From assembly GCA_022792835.1 (NCBI GenBank), contig JAAWBT010000003.1:1-41180 (forward strand): a DNA stretch of 41,180 nucleotides, in the 5' to 3' direction. This document shows positions 24,388-31,928 of the stretch, piece by piece. The notes under the pieces were generated by a model. The model did no database searches. It was not told the DNA's origin and saw only the letters and a list, made by a program, of their open reading frames with translations. A program made the position numbers and the translations under genes. Position 1 is the stretch's first letter. Each line of letters begins with the position of its first letter. The stretch is from Lachnospiraceae bacterium. Its GTDB lineage: Bacteria; Bacillota; Clostridia; Lachnospirales; Lachnospiraceae.

Positions 24388-24480
24388 TCATCTGATAATA
24401 TTTGACTTTGTTTGTATAAGTATATTATTTTTATCTGCTTTTGTCAATATATAATCTGCTTATTATTATATATCATCTGA
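24388..24480 (-). repeat. Direct TCAGATGA repeats flanking the BMC operon promoter
   Basis: On the minus strand the 8-mer TCAGATGA occurs at 24473-24480, upstream of the -35 box, and again at 24388-24395, just downstream of the -10 box, in the same orientation and 85 bases apart. Shorter CAGAT copies lie between them. Further exact copies are at 19299-19306 (minus, before the BMC-P genes) and 6377-6384 (plus, beyond the operon end). The placement suggests operator sites, possibly for the GntR/UTRA regulator encoded in the operon. Confidence 0.4.
24419..24447 (-). promoter_or_regulatory. Sigma-A promoter of the BMC operon
   Basis: Read on the minus strand: a perfect -35 box TTGACA (24442-24447), exactly 17 bases of spacer, and -10 box TATACT (24419-24424). 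It lies about 135 bases upstream of the aldehyde dehydrogenase ATG, in an AT-rich region, and gives an untranslated leader of about 125 bases. No other comparably good promoter is seen before any gene down to 6831. Confidence 0.85.
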
Positions 24481-24592
24481 TGTTTCATTAATCAGACTGT
24501 AGAAAGTTTACTTGTATAAAAAAAACGGCAGGAGGCCAACCATTCGTTGATGAACCATCCTCCCACACCACCTTCTTTATAAAAAAGAAAAA

Positions 24593-24612
24593 TCCGAAGC
24601 ATACGCTTCGGA
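24593..24612 (-). terminator. Intrinsic terminator of the DUF362 gene
   Basis: TCCGAAGC (24593-24600) and GCTTCGGA (24605-24612) form a perfect 8-bp stem with a 4-base loop. On the minus strand it is followed by TTTTTCTTTTTT. It insulates the BMC promoter from the upstream gene ending at 24737. A second, weaker GGAGG/CCTCC hairpin followed by T8 lies closer to the promoter (about 24523-24563). The remainder of 24613-24736 shows no gene. Confidence 0.85.
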
Positions 24613-24736
24613 CTTTGTCTACAGCCTGGAGACTGTCATGTACACATCCCCTTCTAAAGATGAAACAGAACTTTGGAGCTATCAGAAACAAAAAAGAACA
24701 GTTTGACAGGCCATGATCCCAGACCCCAATCTGCCC

Positions 24737-25909
24737 TCAACACACTTTAATGGCCTTATGAGGGCACATTTCCTGGCAGCAAAAACATCGGATACATTTT
24801 TTATAATCATAGACCGGAGGCTCTTTCGGTCCATTTTTAAAGGTCAAAGCCTTCCCCTCCACCGGGCAGCTTTCCACACATACGCCGCATTTCACACACC
24901 GATCTTTGTCCACACAGGGCTTTTTCTGGAATACATTGAAAAAACGGCCCATCCTCACCCAGAAGTCACGCTTCACCCGCCGTCTGTCCACGTCGAAATC
25001 TGCTTTTCCAAACCGTCTGGCCGCCTCGTCCATAGAAATTTCACCAAATCCTTCCTCCCCTGCCAGGATTAACCGGATCCGTTCTTCCTGCCAAACGCCC
25101 AGCCCCAGTTTCTCTCCATGATAATTGGTTGGTACCAGCTCCGCTTTCAGGCTGATCAGGCGGCAGAACACACTGTCCAAGGCCACCGGATCTTGAGAAA
25201 TTAACAGCATATTCATGGGAACCGGATCACCGGATGTGGGACCGTTCCCCTCCATAGCCATAATGCCGTCCATGATATACAGTCTCGGTGCAAGGAATTG
25301 ATTCAGATCCGTCAGCATCCTCGCAAAACTGTCAGCGCTTGGATATAGAGTATGGCCTTTCGCCTTATGGAGCCCATAAATGCAGCCATACATATTTTTT
25401 ACGGCCCCTGTCACCCGCTCCAGGGCATGGGTTTTCATCTTGCACACATTGATAATGGCGTCCGCCTCCAGAACCTCTTTGGACACAAAAAAGCTCTTCG
25501 CCTGTACCCCCTCCTCATAGGGCACTGCTCCCATTCCCGTAAAATCCACCAGGGGGACCTCGTATTTTTTCAGGACCACATCCATTCCCACCGCAGCGGC
25601 TGCCGCCGTCGCAGCCCCCACCCCGCAGGAGTCTCCCGCCATAATTTCCTGTATCCCCGCTTCCTTAAGGAGTCTGGCCGCTGCCCCCATCACTGCCGGA
25701 TGAGTCACCACAGCCCTGGAAAGTTTTGCCTTTCGTACCAGGTTCGGCTTAAGAAGTACTTTCTCTTCCGGTTTTATCAAAGCCCCCATGCCCCCCAGGC
25801 ATTCCATTCCTGCTTTCAATGACTGATATACTGCCTCCTCCTCATAAGTGTCACAAGGCGCCAGTACCACCCTGCTGCGCCCATCCTTTTCTGCGCTGTA
25901 CTCCTTCAT
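24737..25909 (-). CDS. DUF362 protein with C-terminal 2x[4Fe-4S] ferredoxin domain
   Basis: A 390-residue protein. Residues about 1-290 form a DUF362 domain (VLLKPNLVRKAK, VTHPAVMGAAARLL, GDSCGVG, INVCKMKTHALERVTGAVKNMYG, QDPVALDSV). The C-terminus carries two ferredoxin motifs, CVKCGVCVESCP and CIRCFCCQEMCP. The family is common in anaerobes and presumed to be redox-active or to serve cofactor assembly; the precise role is unknown. It is a single gene, separated from the BMC operon by a terminator and the BMC promoter. A functional link to BMC electron export is possible but unsupported. Confidence 0.92.
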   Translation of the reverse strand: MKEYSAEKDGRSRVVLAPCDTYEEEAVYQSLKAGMECLGGMGALIKPEEKVLLKPNLVRKAKLSRAVVTHPAVMGAAARLLKEAGIQEIMAGDSCGVGAATAAAAAVGMDVVLKKYEVPLVDFTGMGAVPYEEGVQAKSFFVSKEVLEADAIINVCKMKTHALERVTGAVKNMYGCIYGLHKAKGHTLYPSADSFARMLTDLNQFLAPRLYIMDGIMAMEGNGPTSGDPVPMNMLLISQDPVALDSVFCRLISLKAELVPTNYHGEKLGLGVWQEERIRLILAGEEGFGEISMDEAARRFGKADFDVDRRRVKRDFWVRMGRFFNVFQKKPCVDKDRCVKCGVCVESCPVEGKALTFKNGPKEPPVYDYKKCIRCFCCQEMCPHKAIKVC

Positions 25910-26059
25910 CTATACATTCCTTTCCAAGTCAAAACTTTTCATAAGAAATATCCATTGCCATTCCTTCTTCGATTTGCTACAATTTACTATACTGCTTAAG
26001 ATATGAAGTTTCCCTATACCTCCTGGAAACTTTCTCTTCTATACAAAAGGAGTCTTCCC

Positions 26060-27424
26060 ATGAATCGAAACGTCAACCTGCTGGAAGGAAAGATTTTTCC
26101 TGCCCTTACCTCCCTGGCACTTCCCATCATGCTTACTTCTCTGGTGCAGATGGCCTACAATTTAACAGATATGATCTGGATCGGCCGCCTGAGCGCAGGT
26201 GCCGTGGCCGCCGTGGGCGCTTCTGGTATGTTCTCCTGGCTGTCCCTGGGTCTTGGCATCGTTGCCAGCATGGGCGGGCAGATCCTTGTCGCCCAGAATC
26301 TTGGGGCCGGCGATCAGGAAGAAGCCGTTTCCTACGCCCGCCTTTCCATCCAGATGGGCGTCTGCCTTTCTGTTTTATTCGGGCTTTTCTGTGTCCTCCT
26401 GAACCGCCCGCTGATCGGATTCTTTCGCCTGAACTCTGCTTCCGTCGTATCAGATGCCAGAATCTATCTGGTCATCACCTGCGGCCTTGTGATCTTTCCC
26501 ATCATGAACCAGATCCTCACCCGGCTTTTCACTGCCATGGGAAACAGCCGCACTCCCTTTCTGGCAAATACCGCCGGCATGGTCTTAAATATCCTCCTGG
26601 ATCCTCTTCTCATTTTCGGCCTTGGCCCCATACCTGCCATGGGAGTGGCCGGGGCTGCCGCCGCCACAGTCGGATCACAGGCTTTTGTATTCCTCCTGTT
26701 TTTCCTCTCTGTCCGCCGGGAGCCTGTGATCTTTTCCCATATCCACCTTTTTAAAAAGCCGGATGCCCGCCGGATCCGGGCGATTGTCCGGATCGGTCTT
26801 CCCTCTTCCCTCCAGAACATGGCCTTCTCTGCCATTTCCATGTGCATCGCCAGGATGATCGCCAGTTGGGGAGATGCCGCCGTAGCGGTACAGAAGGTAG
26901 GCAGCCAGATCGAATCCATCTCTTGGATGACCGCGGAAGGCTTTTCTGCCGCTGTAAACGCCTTTGTAGCCCAAAATTTCGGGGCCGGAAACCATTCTCG
27001 CATCCGTCAGGGTTACCGGATCTCCATGACTGTTATCATCCTATGGGGACTTTTCTGCAATCTGGTTCTCTTTGCCCTGCCGGGTCCTATTTTCCGGTTT
27101 TTCATTCCGGACGCCAAGGTCCTTCCCATGGGCATTCAATACCTGAAGATCTTAAGCCTCTCCCAGCTTTTCATGTGCGTGGAGATCACCACCGCCGGAG
27201 CCTTCTCTGGCCTGGGAAAGACGCTTCCGCCCTCCCTGATAGGCATTCTTTTCACTTCTGCCAGGATTCCGGCCGCCATGATTCTCACCCGGACATCCTT
27301 AGGGCTTGACGGTATCTGGTGGAGCATCACCGTTTCCAGTATATTCAAAGGCACCCTTTTGTTTGTATGGTTTCTTCTGTCCGGCCTCCCCCGGCCTGGA
27401 AAAGAGCCCCTCGCTGGCCGCTGA
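26060..27424 (+). CDS. MATE-family efflux transporter
   Basis: A 454-residue integral membrane protein with about 12 hydrophobic segments in two homologous halves, typical of MatE (NorM/DinF type) cation-coupled exporters of drugs or metabolites. N-terminal signature: FPALTSLALPIMLTSLVQ and YNLTDMIWIG; the second half starts near GLPSSLQNMAFS. ATG 26060 is chosen because AAAGGAG lies about 8 bases upstream; a longer frame to 26003 is unlikely. Its 3' end overlaps the 3' end of the convergent gene by 80 bases. Confidence 0.94.
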   Translation: MNRNVNLLEGKIFPALTSLALPIMLTSLVQMAYNLTDMIWIGRLSAGAVAAVGASGMFSWLSLGLGIVASMGGQILVAQNLGAGDQEEAVSYARLSIQMGVCLSVLFGLFCVLLNRPLIGFFRLNSASVVSDARIYLVITCGLVIFPIMNQILTRLFTAMGNSRTPFLANTAGMVLNILLDPLLIFGLGPIPAMGVAGAAAATVGSQAFVFLLFFLSVRREPVIFSHIHLFKKPDARRIRAIVRIGLPSSLQNMAFSAISMCIARMIASWGDAAVAVQKVGSQIESISWMTAEGFSAAVNAFVAQNFGAGNHSRIRQGYRISMTVIILWGLFCNLVLFALPGPIFRFFIPDAKVLPMGIQYLKILSLSQLFMCVEITTAGAFSGLGKTLPPSLIGILFTSARIPAAMILTRTSLGLDGIWWSITVSSIFKGTLLFVWFLLSGLPRPGKEPLAGR

Positions 27425-29099
27425 TGCCCTCTCCACTGTTGGGCATCTCTTTGGAATACCAGAAATCTGCCGCGAACAAGGTCACAAGCAGGACGCACAG
27501 AAAAATCCTCACTTTCATGGACAGCCGCCGGATTCCAACCTCCATCATCAGCGGCGCCAGGATGTAGATGAATGCACATCCCCCAAGGCCAAACACCAGA
27601 AGACCTTCCGCGCAGATCCGCCCGTTTAACTGGAGAAAATATCCGCTGTAATCCCACCAGCGGACGCCGTATATTTGTTCCAGTCCCCAACTCGTCGCAT
27701 ACTCTACGATGCCGCAGATCAAGACCGTCATAAAAAAGGTAGCCACAGGACGATCCCGTAGTTTCTTGAGAGCAATCAGCACCAGGACTCCTCCAGAACC
27801 GTAGATCGGCAGCCACGGCCCGTGAAACACTCCCCGGTTGACAAATTCTCCGCTCTGGACCATGTGGAGGCCCACCTCCCAGCACCAGCCTGCAAAGGAG
27901 AAGATAAAAAACAATAAAATGATCCCTGTAATTCCATATTTGCAGTGATAGTTAATTCCCGGCCGTTTGAGGCGAAGTTCCTCCGGGGCCGTAAAGAGAA
28001 CTGCCGGATATTCCTTCAGCACAGAAAACTCTGCTTCCTTTATACTCTCCCTCTGCTCCTTCCAGTCAGCACTCTCCAGAAAAACAGCCTCTCGTTCGAA
28101 AGCCGCTCTGAGCTCTTCCTCCTCTGGCGGGCAAGTCAGATAGGCATCCGTAAATGCATAGTTGTATTCCGTCTGTCTTTCCAGCGCCTCTTTTCTCAGG
28201 GCCAGATAGAGTTCCGCCCTCGCACCTGCCTTATAGGGATTTGCATAAAGAATATCCACCAGCCCCAAGGTGAGAAAGCTGACCAGATGCCAGCCCAAAA
28301 AAGAGCAGTCCAGAAGAAAAGCTCTCCATTTATTCCCCTTCATCATTTGTCTAGAGACCCGGATGGCCTCCCCACCCTTCAAGTCCGGGTTCTCTGCTGC
28401 CAGATAGGGCACCATCAGATAGGAATACCCTTTGATCCAGCCTCCGATGATGGTCAGAGACCAGAGCCACTGATAGAGGAACTTCCGCAGCATGATAAGG
28501 GCCACCCGCCACATGCGTCCCACTTTGTACAGGAAAAAAATCCGGTTTCCCTTTGTGTTTCTATAGGTATGGGCTTCCAGAAAAAAACGGCAGCTTCCCA
28601 CCTGGATAATATTGCGAACCAGTAGCCACCAGAAAAACAAGAGGGCGGCTCCCATGGCCGCGGAAATAAGAGACAGCCACGCTCCTTCCAGGATCGGGTC
28701 CAGAAACAGGCCGATGATGCCGGAAAATACGGAGCCAGTCGCCACCGTGCGGTTAAAAATGGCAGAGAAAACGCCTTCTTTATAAGGACTTTTCTCTATG
28801 ATCTCTTCTTCTTTTCTGCTCTGTTTTTCAAACTTTTCCAAAAGATAGTCCAGGGGCTTTTTTTCCTGGATATCATTGATATCAAAAACCGTGTTCTCCT
28901 GAACGGCATTGAGTTCCTCCTTGGAGGAATCGTAGGAAAACACGGCTGAAAATGTGTCGTTATTGCTGCCTGCCATAAAAGTCACAATAAAACAGATGGC
29001 GACCACCCGCCAATAATGCTTTCTCATGATGTCTCTGCTGTTTCTCTTCAGTTCCCGTCTACTCCACATATACATTTCTGTCCTGTACTTTCTTCGCAA
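27345..29099 (-). CDS. Membrane protein with DUF975 and CmpB-like (putative ABC transporter type IV) domains
   Basis: A 584-residue multi-pass membrane protein. The N-terminal half (about 15-300) resembles DUF975: RRELKRNSRDIMRKHYWR start, WLLVRNIIQVG and GKVGRMWRVAL-like region, LDCSFLGWHLVSFLTLGLVDI. The C-terminal half (about 385-560) resembles the CmpB/ABC-transporter type IV family: FSFAGWCWEV, VNRGVFHGPWLPIYGSGGV, ATSWGLEQIYG, WDYSGYFLQLNGRIC. The two domains also occur separately in Firmicutes, so this is a fusion. Function unknown. The last 26 codons overlap the end of the convergent MATE gene. Confidence 0.85.
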   Translation of the reverse strand: MRRKYRTEMYMWSRRELKRNSRDIMRKHYWRVVAICFIVTFMAGSNNDTFSAVFSYDSSKEELNAVQENTVFDINDIQEKKPLDYLLEKFEKQSRKEEEIIEKSPYKEGVFSAIFNRTVATGSVFSGIIGLFLDPILEGAWLSLISAAMGAALLFFWWLLVRNIIQVGSCRFFLEAHTYRNTKGNRIFFLYKVGRMWRVALIMLRKFLYQWLWSLTIIGGWIKGYSYLMVPYLAAENPDLKGGEAIRVSRQMMKGNKWRAFLLDCSFLGWHLVSFLTLGLVDILYANPYKAGARAELYLALRKEALERQTEYNYAFTDAYLTCPPEEEELRAAFEREAVFLESADWKEQRESIKEAEFSVLKEYPAVLFTAPEELRLKRPGINYHCKYGITGIILLFFIFSFAGWCWEVGLHMVQSGEFVNRGVFHGPWLPIYGSGGVLVLIALKKLRDRPVATFFMTVLICGIVEYATSWGLEQIYGVRWWDYSGYFLQLNGRICAEGLLVFGLGGCAFIYILAPLMMEVGIRRLSMKVRIFLCVLLVTLFAADFWYSKEMPNSGEGISGQRGALFQAGGGRTEETIQTKGCL

Positions 29100-29104
29100 A
29101 ATAT

Positions 29105-29165
29105 GATACCAGGGTCAAAAGGTGTCTTGGCGGTTCCCAAGGTCAAAACTCCTCTTCCTGGTATC
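29105..29165. repeat. Structured hairpin with internal GGTCAAAA repeats
   Basis: GATACCAGG (29105-29113) pairs with CCTGGTATC (29157-29165). Inside, CTTGG (29126-29130) pairs with CCAAG (29137-29141), giving a nested stem. GGTCAAAA occurs twice in direct orientation (29113-29120 and 29141-29148). It lies just upstream of the divergent membrane protein and DtxR genes. It could be a genome-wide repeat, a regulatory RNA or an operator; I cannot decide. Confidence 0.55.
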
Positions 29166-29192
29166 AAAATATTATTTTAGTATACCACAAAA

Positions 29193-29235
29193 CAGTACTT
29201 CTGTATAGAAGGAAATAATTGTATACAAAGTACTG
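29193..29235. promoter_or_regulatory. Inverted repeat upstream of the DtxR-type gene
   Basis: CAGTACTT (29193-29200) and AAGTACTG (29228-29235) are exact inverted repeats 27 bases apart, with CTGTATA/GTATAC extending partly inward. It is located just upstream of the -35 box of the regulator gene, in a position suited to control of the divergent promoters. Whether a protein binds it is unknown. Confidence 0.4.
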
Positions 29236-29249
29236 TAAACTGCCTGTCA

Positions 29250-29278
29250 TTGCAAGATTTCAGTATTTATGTTATACT
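29250..29278 (+). promoter_or_regulatory. Sigma-A promoter of the DtxR-type gene
   Basis: -35 box TTGCAA (29250-29255), 17-base spacer, -10 box TATACT (29273-29278). The predicted transcript starts about 30 bases before the GTG start codon of the regulator. Confidence 0.7.
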
Positions 29279-29317
29279 ATATGGTGGTTTAAGTGCTTAT
29301 ACGGGGAGGAAAACAGA

Positions 29318-29686
29318 GTGAAAATCCATGAATCTGCTGAAAATTATCTGGAGACTATTTTAATTCTGAGTCAGAAGAACGGCAACGTCCGCTCCATTGA
29401 TATTGCCAACGAACTGACCTTTTCTAAACCCAGCGTCAGCGTAGCTATGAAAAACCTGAGAAATGCGGGCCATATTCTGGTAGACGGCGACGGTTATATC
29501 ACTTTAACAAAGTCTGGCCGGCAGATTGCTGAAACCATCTATGAACGGCATACCTTGATCTCTGACTGGTTCATCCGTCTGGGTGTATCAGAGAAAACTG
29601 CCAGAGAGGATGCCTGCCGGATCGAGCACGTCATCAGCGCAGAAAGCTTTGCCGCCATCAAAAAGCACGTAACCGGCCAGGATTGA
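29318..29686 (+). CDS. DtxR/MntR-family metal-dependent regulator
   Basis: A 122-residue metalloregulator. An N-terminal winged helix (SAENYLETILILSQ, IDIANELTFSKPSVSVAMKNL as recognition helix, GYITLTKSGRQIA wing) is followed by a dimerisation helix region (ERHTLISDWFIRLGV, DACRIEHVIS) that carries the His/Glu/Cys metal ligands of the family. Such proteins repress iron or manganese genes when metal is bound. It lacks the third SH3-like domain, as MntR-type and many clostridial members do. The start is GTG 29318, with GGGGAGG 9 bases upstream. A DtxR-box-like palindrome at 31301-31316 is a candidate target. Confidence 0.92.
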   Translation: MKIHESAENYLETILILSQKNGNVRSIDIANELTFSKPSVSVAMKNLRNAGHILVDGDGYITLTKSGRQIAETIYERHTLISDWFIRLGVSEKTAREDACRIEHVISAESFAAIKKHVTGQD

Positions 29687-29717
29687 CTTTTCCGTCTTTC
29701 CGTGGCCGGCTTTTTTA
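29673..29717 (+). terminator. Intrinsic terminator of the DtxR-type gene
   Basis: CCGGCCA (29673-29679) pairs with TGGCCGG (29703-29709), followed by CTTTTTTAT. The left arm lies within the last codons of the gene. On the minus strand there is no T-run, so it does not serve the convergent deoB gene. Confidence 0.75.
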
Positions 29718-29724
29718 TCTTTTC

Positions 29725-30951
29725 CTATAAAATATGGGAAACGCAGATTTCTTTTAAAAAGCTTTCTCCTGAGATTTTGCCCTTCAGGCCAAAATAATCC
29801 AGAATGGTGGCTCCGATATCAGCAAAGGTCTCCTTTGTCCCAATATTCGTCCCGGCCTTTATGGGACCCCCGGCCATCACAAGCGGCACATATTCTCTAG
29901 AATGATCCGTGGACGGGGTAGCCGGATCGCAGCCATGATCTGCCGTGATCATCAGGATATCCTCTTCTCCTAAAAGCGCAAGAAGCTCCGGAAGCCGGCT
30001 GTCAAAATAAGTAAGCGCCTCCGCATAGCCGTCCACATCGTTCCGATGTCCATACAGCATGTCATAATCCACCAAATTCGTAAAGCAGAGCCCCTCAAAC
30101 TTCCGTTTCATATATGCAATCGTCTTATCAATCCCATCGGCATTTCCAGAAGTTCTCATAAATTCCCCTATGCCCTTCCCGGCAAAAATATCATTGATTT
30201 TCCCCACCGCCAGAACCTCTTTCCCATGGGCCAGCAATTCATCCAGCATGGTATCCTTTGGCGGAACCAGTGAAAAGTCATGGCGGCGTTCCGTCCTTCT
30301 AAAACTGCCCGCCTCTCCTTCAAAGGGCCTGGCAATCACCCTGCCCACAGCAAATTTTCCGGTGCAAAGCTCTCTGGCCGTCTCACAGATCTCATATAAC
30401 TCCTGAATTGGAACCACCGATTCATGGGCCGCCACCTGAAAGACACTGTCCGCCGAGGTATATACGATCAGTGCGCCCGTTTTCATATGCTCCTCCCCAA
30501 AGTCCCGGATTGCATCTGTGCCGGAATAAGGCCGGTTACAGAGAGTCCCTCTTCCTGTCCGTCTCTCAAACTCATCTAACAGCTCTCTCGGAAATCCTTC
30601 AGGAAAAAGAGGCATGGGAGTCTTTGACACCAGTCCTGCGATCTCCCAGTGTCCGGTGGTCGTATCCTTTCCTTTCGAAGCCTCTGCAAGACGCCCCACA
30701 GCTCCAGAGTATCCCGCCGGCTTCAAAACTTCTCCTGAACCTCCTTCCTTTTGTTCTCCCTTTCTCTCTGGATACCAGTCTCTCACGCCGTCAATGGCTC
30801 CAATCCCCAACCGTTCCATATTAGGCAGGAAATAACGACTGCTCCTTGTACATGAGAGAAGAGTATTGCTTCCCTCATCCCCATAATCCTTTGCGTCCGG
30901 CATTTCTCCGATGCCGACACTGTCCAATACGATCAAAAATACCCGTTTCAT
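29725..30951 (-). CDS. deoB: Phosphopentomutase
   Basis: A 408-residue alkaline-phosphatase-superfamily mutase that converts (deoxy)ribose 1-phosphate to the 5-phosphate in nucleoside breakdown. Start VFLIVLDSVGIGEMPDA carries the first metal Asp. The active-site Thr region is KGKDTTTGHWE (residues 94-103). The C-terminal metal sites are ITADHGCDPATPSTDHSREYVP. Full length. It stands alone, about 5.4 kb from the BMC promoter. Although it makes the natural substrate of true DeoC, nothing shows it is co-regulated with the BMC operon. Confidence 0.96.
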   Translation of the reverse strand: MKRVFLIVLDSVGIGEMPDAKDYGDEGSNTLLSCTRSSRYFLPNMERLGIGAIDGVRDWYPERKGEQKEGGSGEVLKPAGYSGAVGRLAEASKGKDTTTGHWEIAGLVSKTPMPLFPEGFPRELLDEFERRTGRGTLCNRPYSGTDAIRDFGEEHMKTGALIVYTSADSVFQVAAHESVVPIQELYEICETARELCTGKFAVGRVIARPFEGEAGSFRRTERRHDFSLVPPKDTMLDELLAHGKEVLAVGKINDIFAGKGIGEFMRTSGNADGIDKTIAYMKRKFEGLCFTNLVDYDMLYGHRNDVDGYAEALTYFDSRLPELLALLGEEDILMITADHGCDPATPSTDHSREYVPLVMAGGPIKAGTNIGTKETFADIGATILDYFGLKGKISGESFLKEICVSHIL

Positions 30952-31089
30952 CGAAATTCCCCCTTTCTGCTTTTATTATATCGGCAGGCCAAAATAATAG
31001 CAAGCAGGAAATTAATGACACAAAGCAGGGGGCTTGTTCGCATCATGTCCTACTTGCCCGCCATCCAGAAACAGCGCTCCTGTGTTTTC

Positions 31090-31281
31090 TCAACTTTTAG
31101 GAGCTTCTTCTTTTTTATGCCCCACATTCATGGCGCAGCCGGAACAGTTCCCACCGCAGCTTCCGCAGGATTTTCCCTGCTTTTTATCTCTCCAGATGCT
31201 CCGCACTGCCAGTGCTGCAAGTCCCAAAACCAAAAGTCCAATCAGTATGGTCATCAAGTTTCCATATAAAAAATCAAACAT
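31090..31281 (-). CDS. FeoB-associated Cys-rich membrane protein
   Basis: A 63-residue protein. One N-terminal transmembrane helix (about 8-28, LMTILIGLLVLGLAALAV) is followed by a basic stretch and the Cys-rich tail KSCGSCGGNCSGCAM, with four cysteines. It matches the small protein usually found beside ferrous-iron transporter FeoB, where it may help deliver or sense iron. No feoB is in this window. AAGGAGA precedes the ATG. The palindrome at 31301-31316 upstream looks like a DtxR-type operator, in line with iron control. Confidence 0.88.
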   Translation of the reverse strand: MFDFLYGNLMTILIGLLVLGLAALAVRSIWRDKKQGKSCGSCGGNCSGCAMNVGHKKEEAPKS

Positions 31282-31300
31282 GTTTTTGCTCTCCTTCTAG

Positions 31301-31316
31301 GTTAGGTATATCTAAC
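31301..31316 (-). promoter_or_regulatory. DtxR/iron-box-like operator
   Basis: GTTAG-GTATAT-CTAAC is a near-perfect palindrome within TAGGTTAGGTATATCTAACTA, close to the DtxR/IdeR consensus (TTAGGTTAGSCTAACCTAA). It lies 20 bases upstream of the ATG of the FeoB-associated gene. It is a likely target of a DtxR-family protein, perhaps the one encoded at 29318; binding is inferred. Confidence 0.65.
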
Positions 31317-31390
31317 TACAACTCAAAGAATAACACCTAAAGGACTGTTTGTCAAGCGGTGATTTCATCACAGAAATCACATCTCAATTG

Positions 31391-31399
31391 TGGTATACT
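31391..31399 (+). promoter_or_regulatory. Extended -10 promoter of the rhodanese genes
   Basis: TGGTATACT (31391-31399) is an extended -10 element (TGn-TATACT) with no good -35 box at 17 bases. It lies about 80 bases upstream of the first rhodanese ATG. Confidence 0.45.
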
Positions 31400-31479
31400 T
31401 TAGATAGAAAAGATACACAAGAACTTTATGTTTACCATGGCGGCTTCGTTCGCCTCGTTTTTCCAAAGGAGAAATCTAC

Positions 31480-31866
31480 ATGAAAAAAATTTTACCCTTC
31501 CTATTAGCGCTGCTCCTGTTGGCAGGCTGCGCAAAGCCCGCTACCCAAGAGCCCACTTATCGCCAGATCACAATGGACGAGGCGGTTGTTATGATGGAGG
31601 AAGAAAGCGATTACATCATCCTGGATGTACGCACCCCGGATGAATACCGGGAGAAACATATTCCGGGAGCCGTCAATATCCCAAACGAAAACATTGGCAC
31701 AGAGGAAATCCCTGAACTGCCTGACAAAGAACAGTTGATCCTTGTGTACTGCCGCAGTGGAAATCGCAGCAAGCAGGCTTCTGAAAAGTTGGCGGCCCTG
31801 AAGTATACCAATATCGTGGAATTTGGCGGAATCAATGACTGGAAAAGAGAAACGGTCAGTGAATAA
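31480..31866 (+). CDS. Rhodanese-like lipoprotein
   Basis: A 128-residue single rhodanese-domain protein anchored outside the membrane. It has a signal peptide with lipobox LLLLAGC (Cys17). The domain runs about 29-125: ILDVRTPDEYREKHIPGAVNIPN, and the active-site loop CRSGNRS with the persulfide-forming Cys, then GGINDWKRE. It transfers or carries sulfane sulfur; extracytoplasmic rhodaneses have unknown partners. An AAAGGAG site precedes the ATG. The next gene, 62 bases on, is a cytoplasmic paralogue. Confidence 0.95.
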   Translation: MKKILPFLLALLLLAGCAKPATQEPTYRQITMDEAVVMMEEESDYIILDVRTPDEYREKHIPGAVNIPNENIGTEEIPELPDKEQLILVYCRSGNRSKQASEKLAALKYTNIVEFGGINDWKRETVSE

Positions 31867-31928
31867 GTGAAAAAGATCTCTTCTTCTGGTTATAATAAAA
31901 TCACAAAAGAAAATAAGGAGGTGTGATT

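Noticed and set aside
24488..24691. Small minus-strand ORF between the DUF362 gene and the BMC promoter
   Set aside because: It spans the DUF362 terminator hairpin and has no RBS or recognisable sequence.
29725..30951. deoB read as part of the BMC pathway, supplying deoxyribose-5-phosphate to the DeoC-like protein
   Set aside because: It is separated from the BMC operon by several unrelated genes, terminators and promoters, and the DeoC-like protein seems to lack DERA residues; nearness alone is not evidence.
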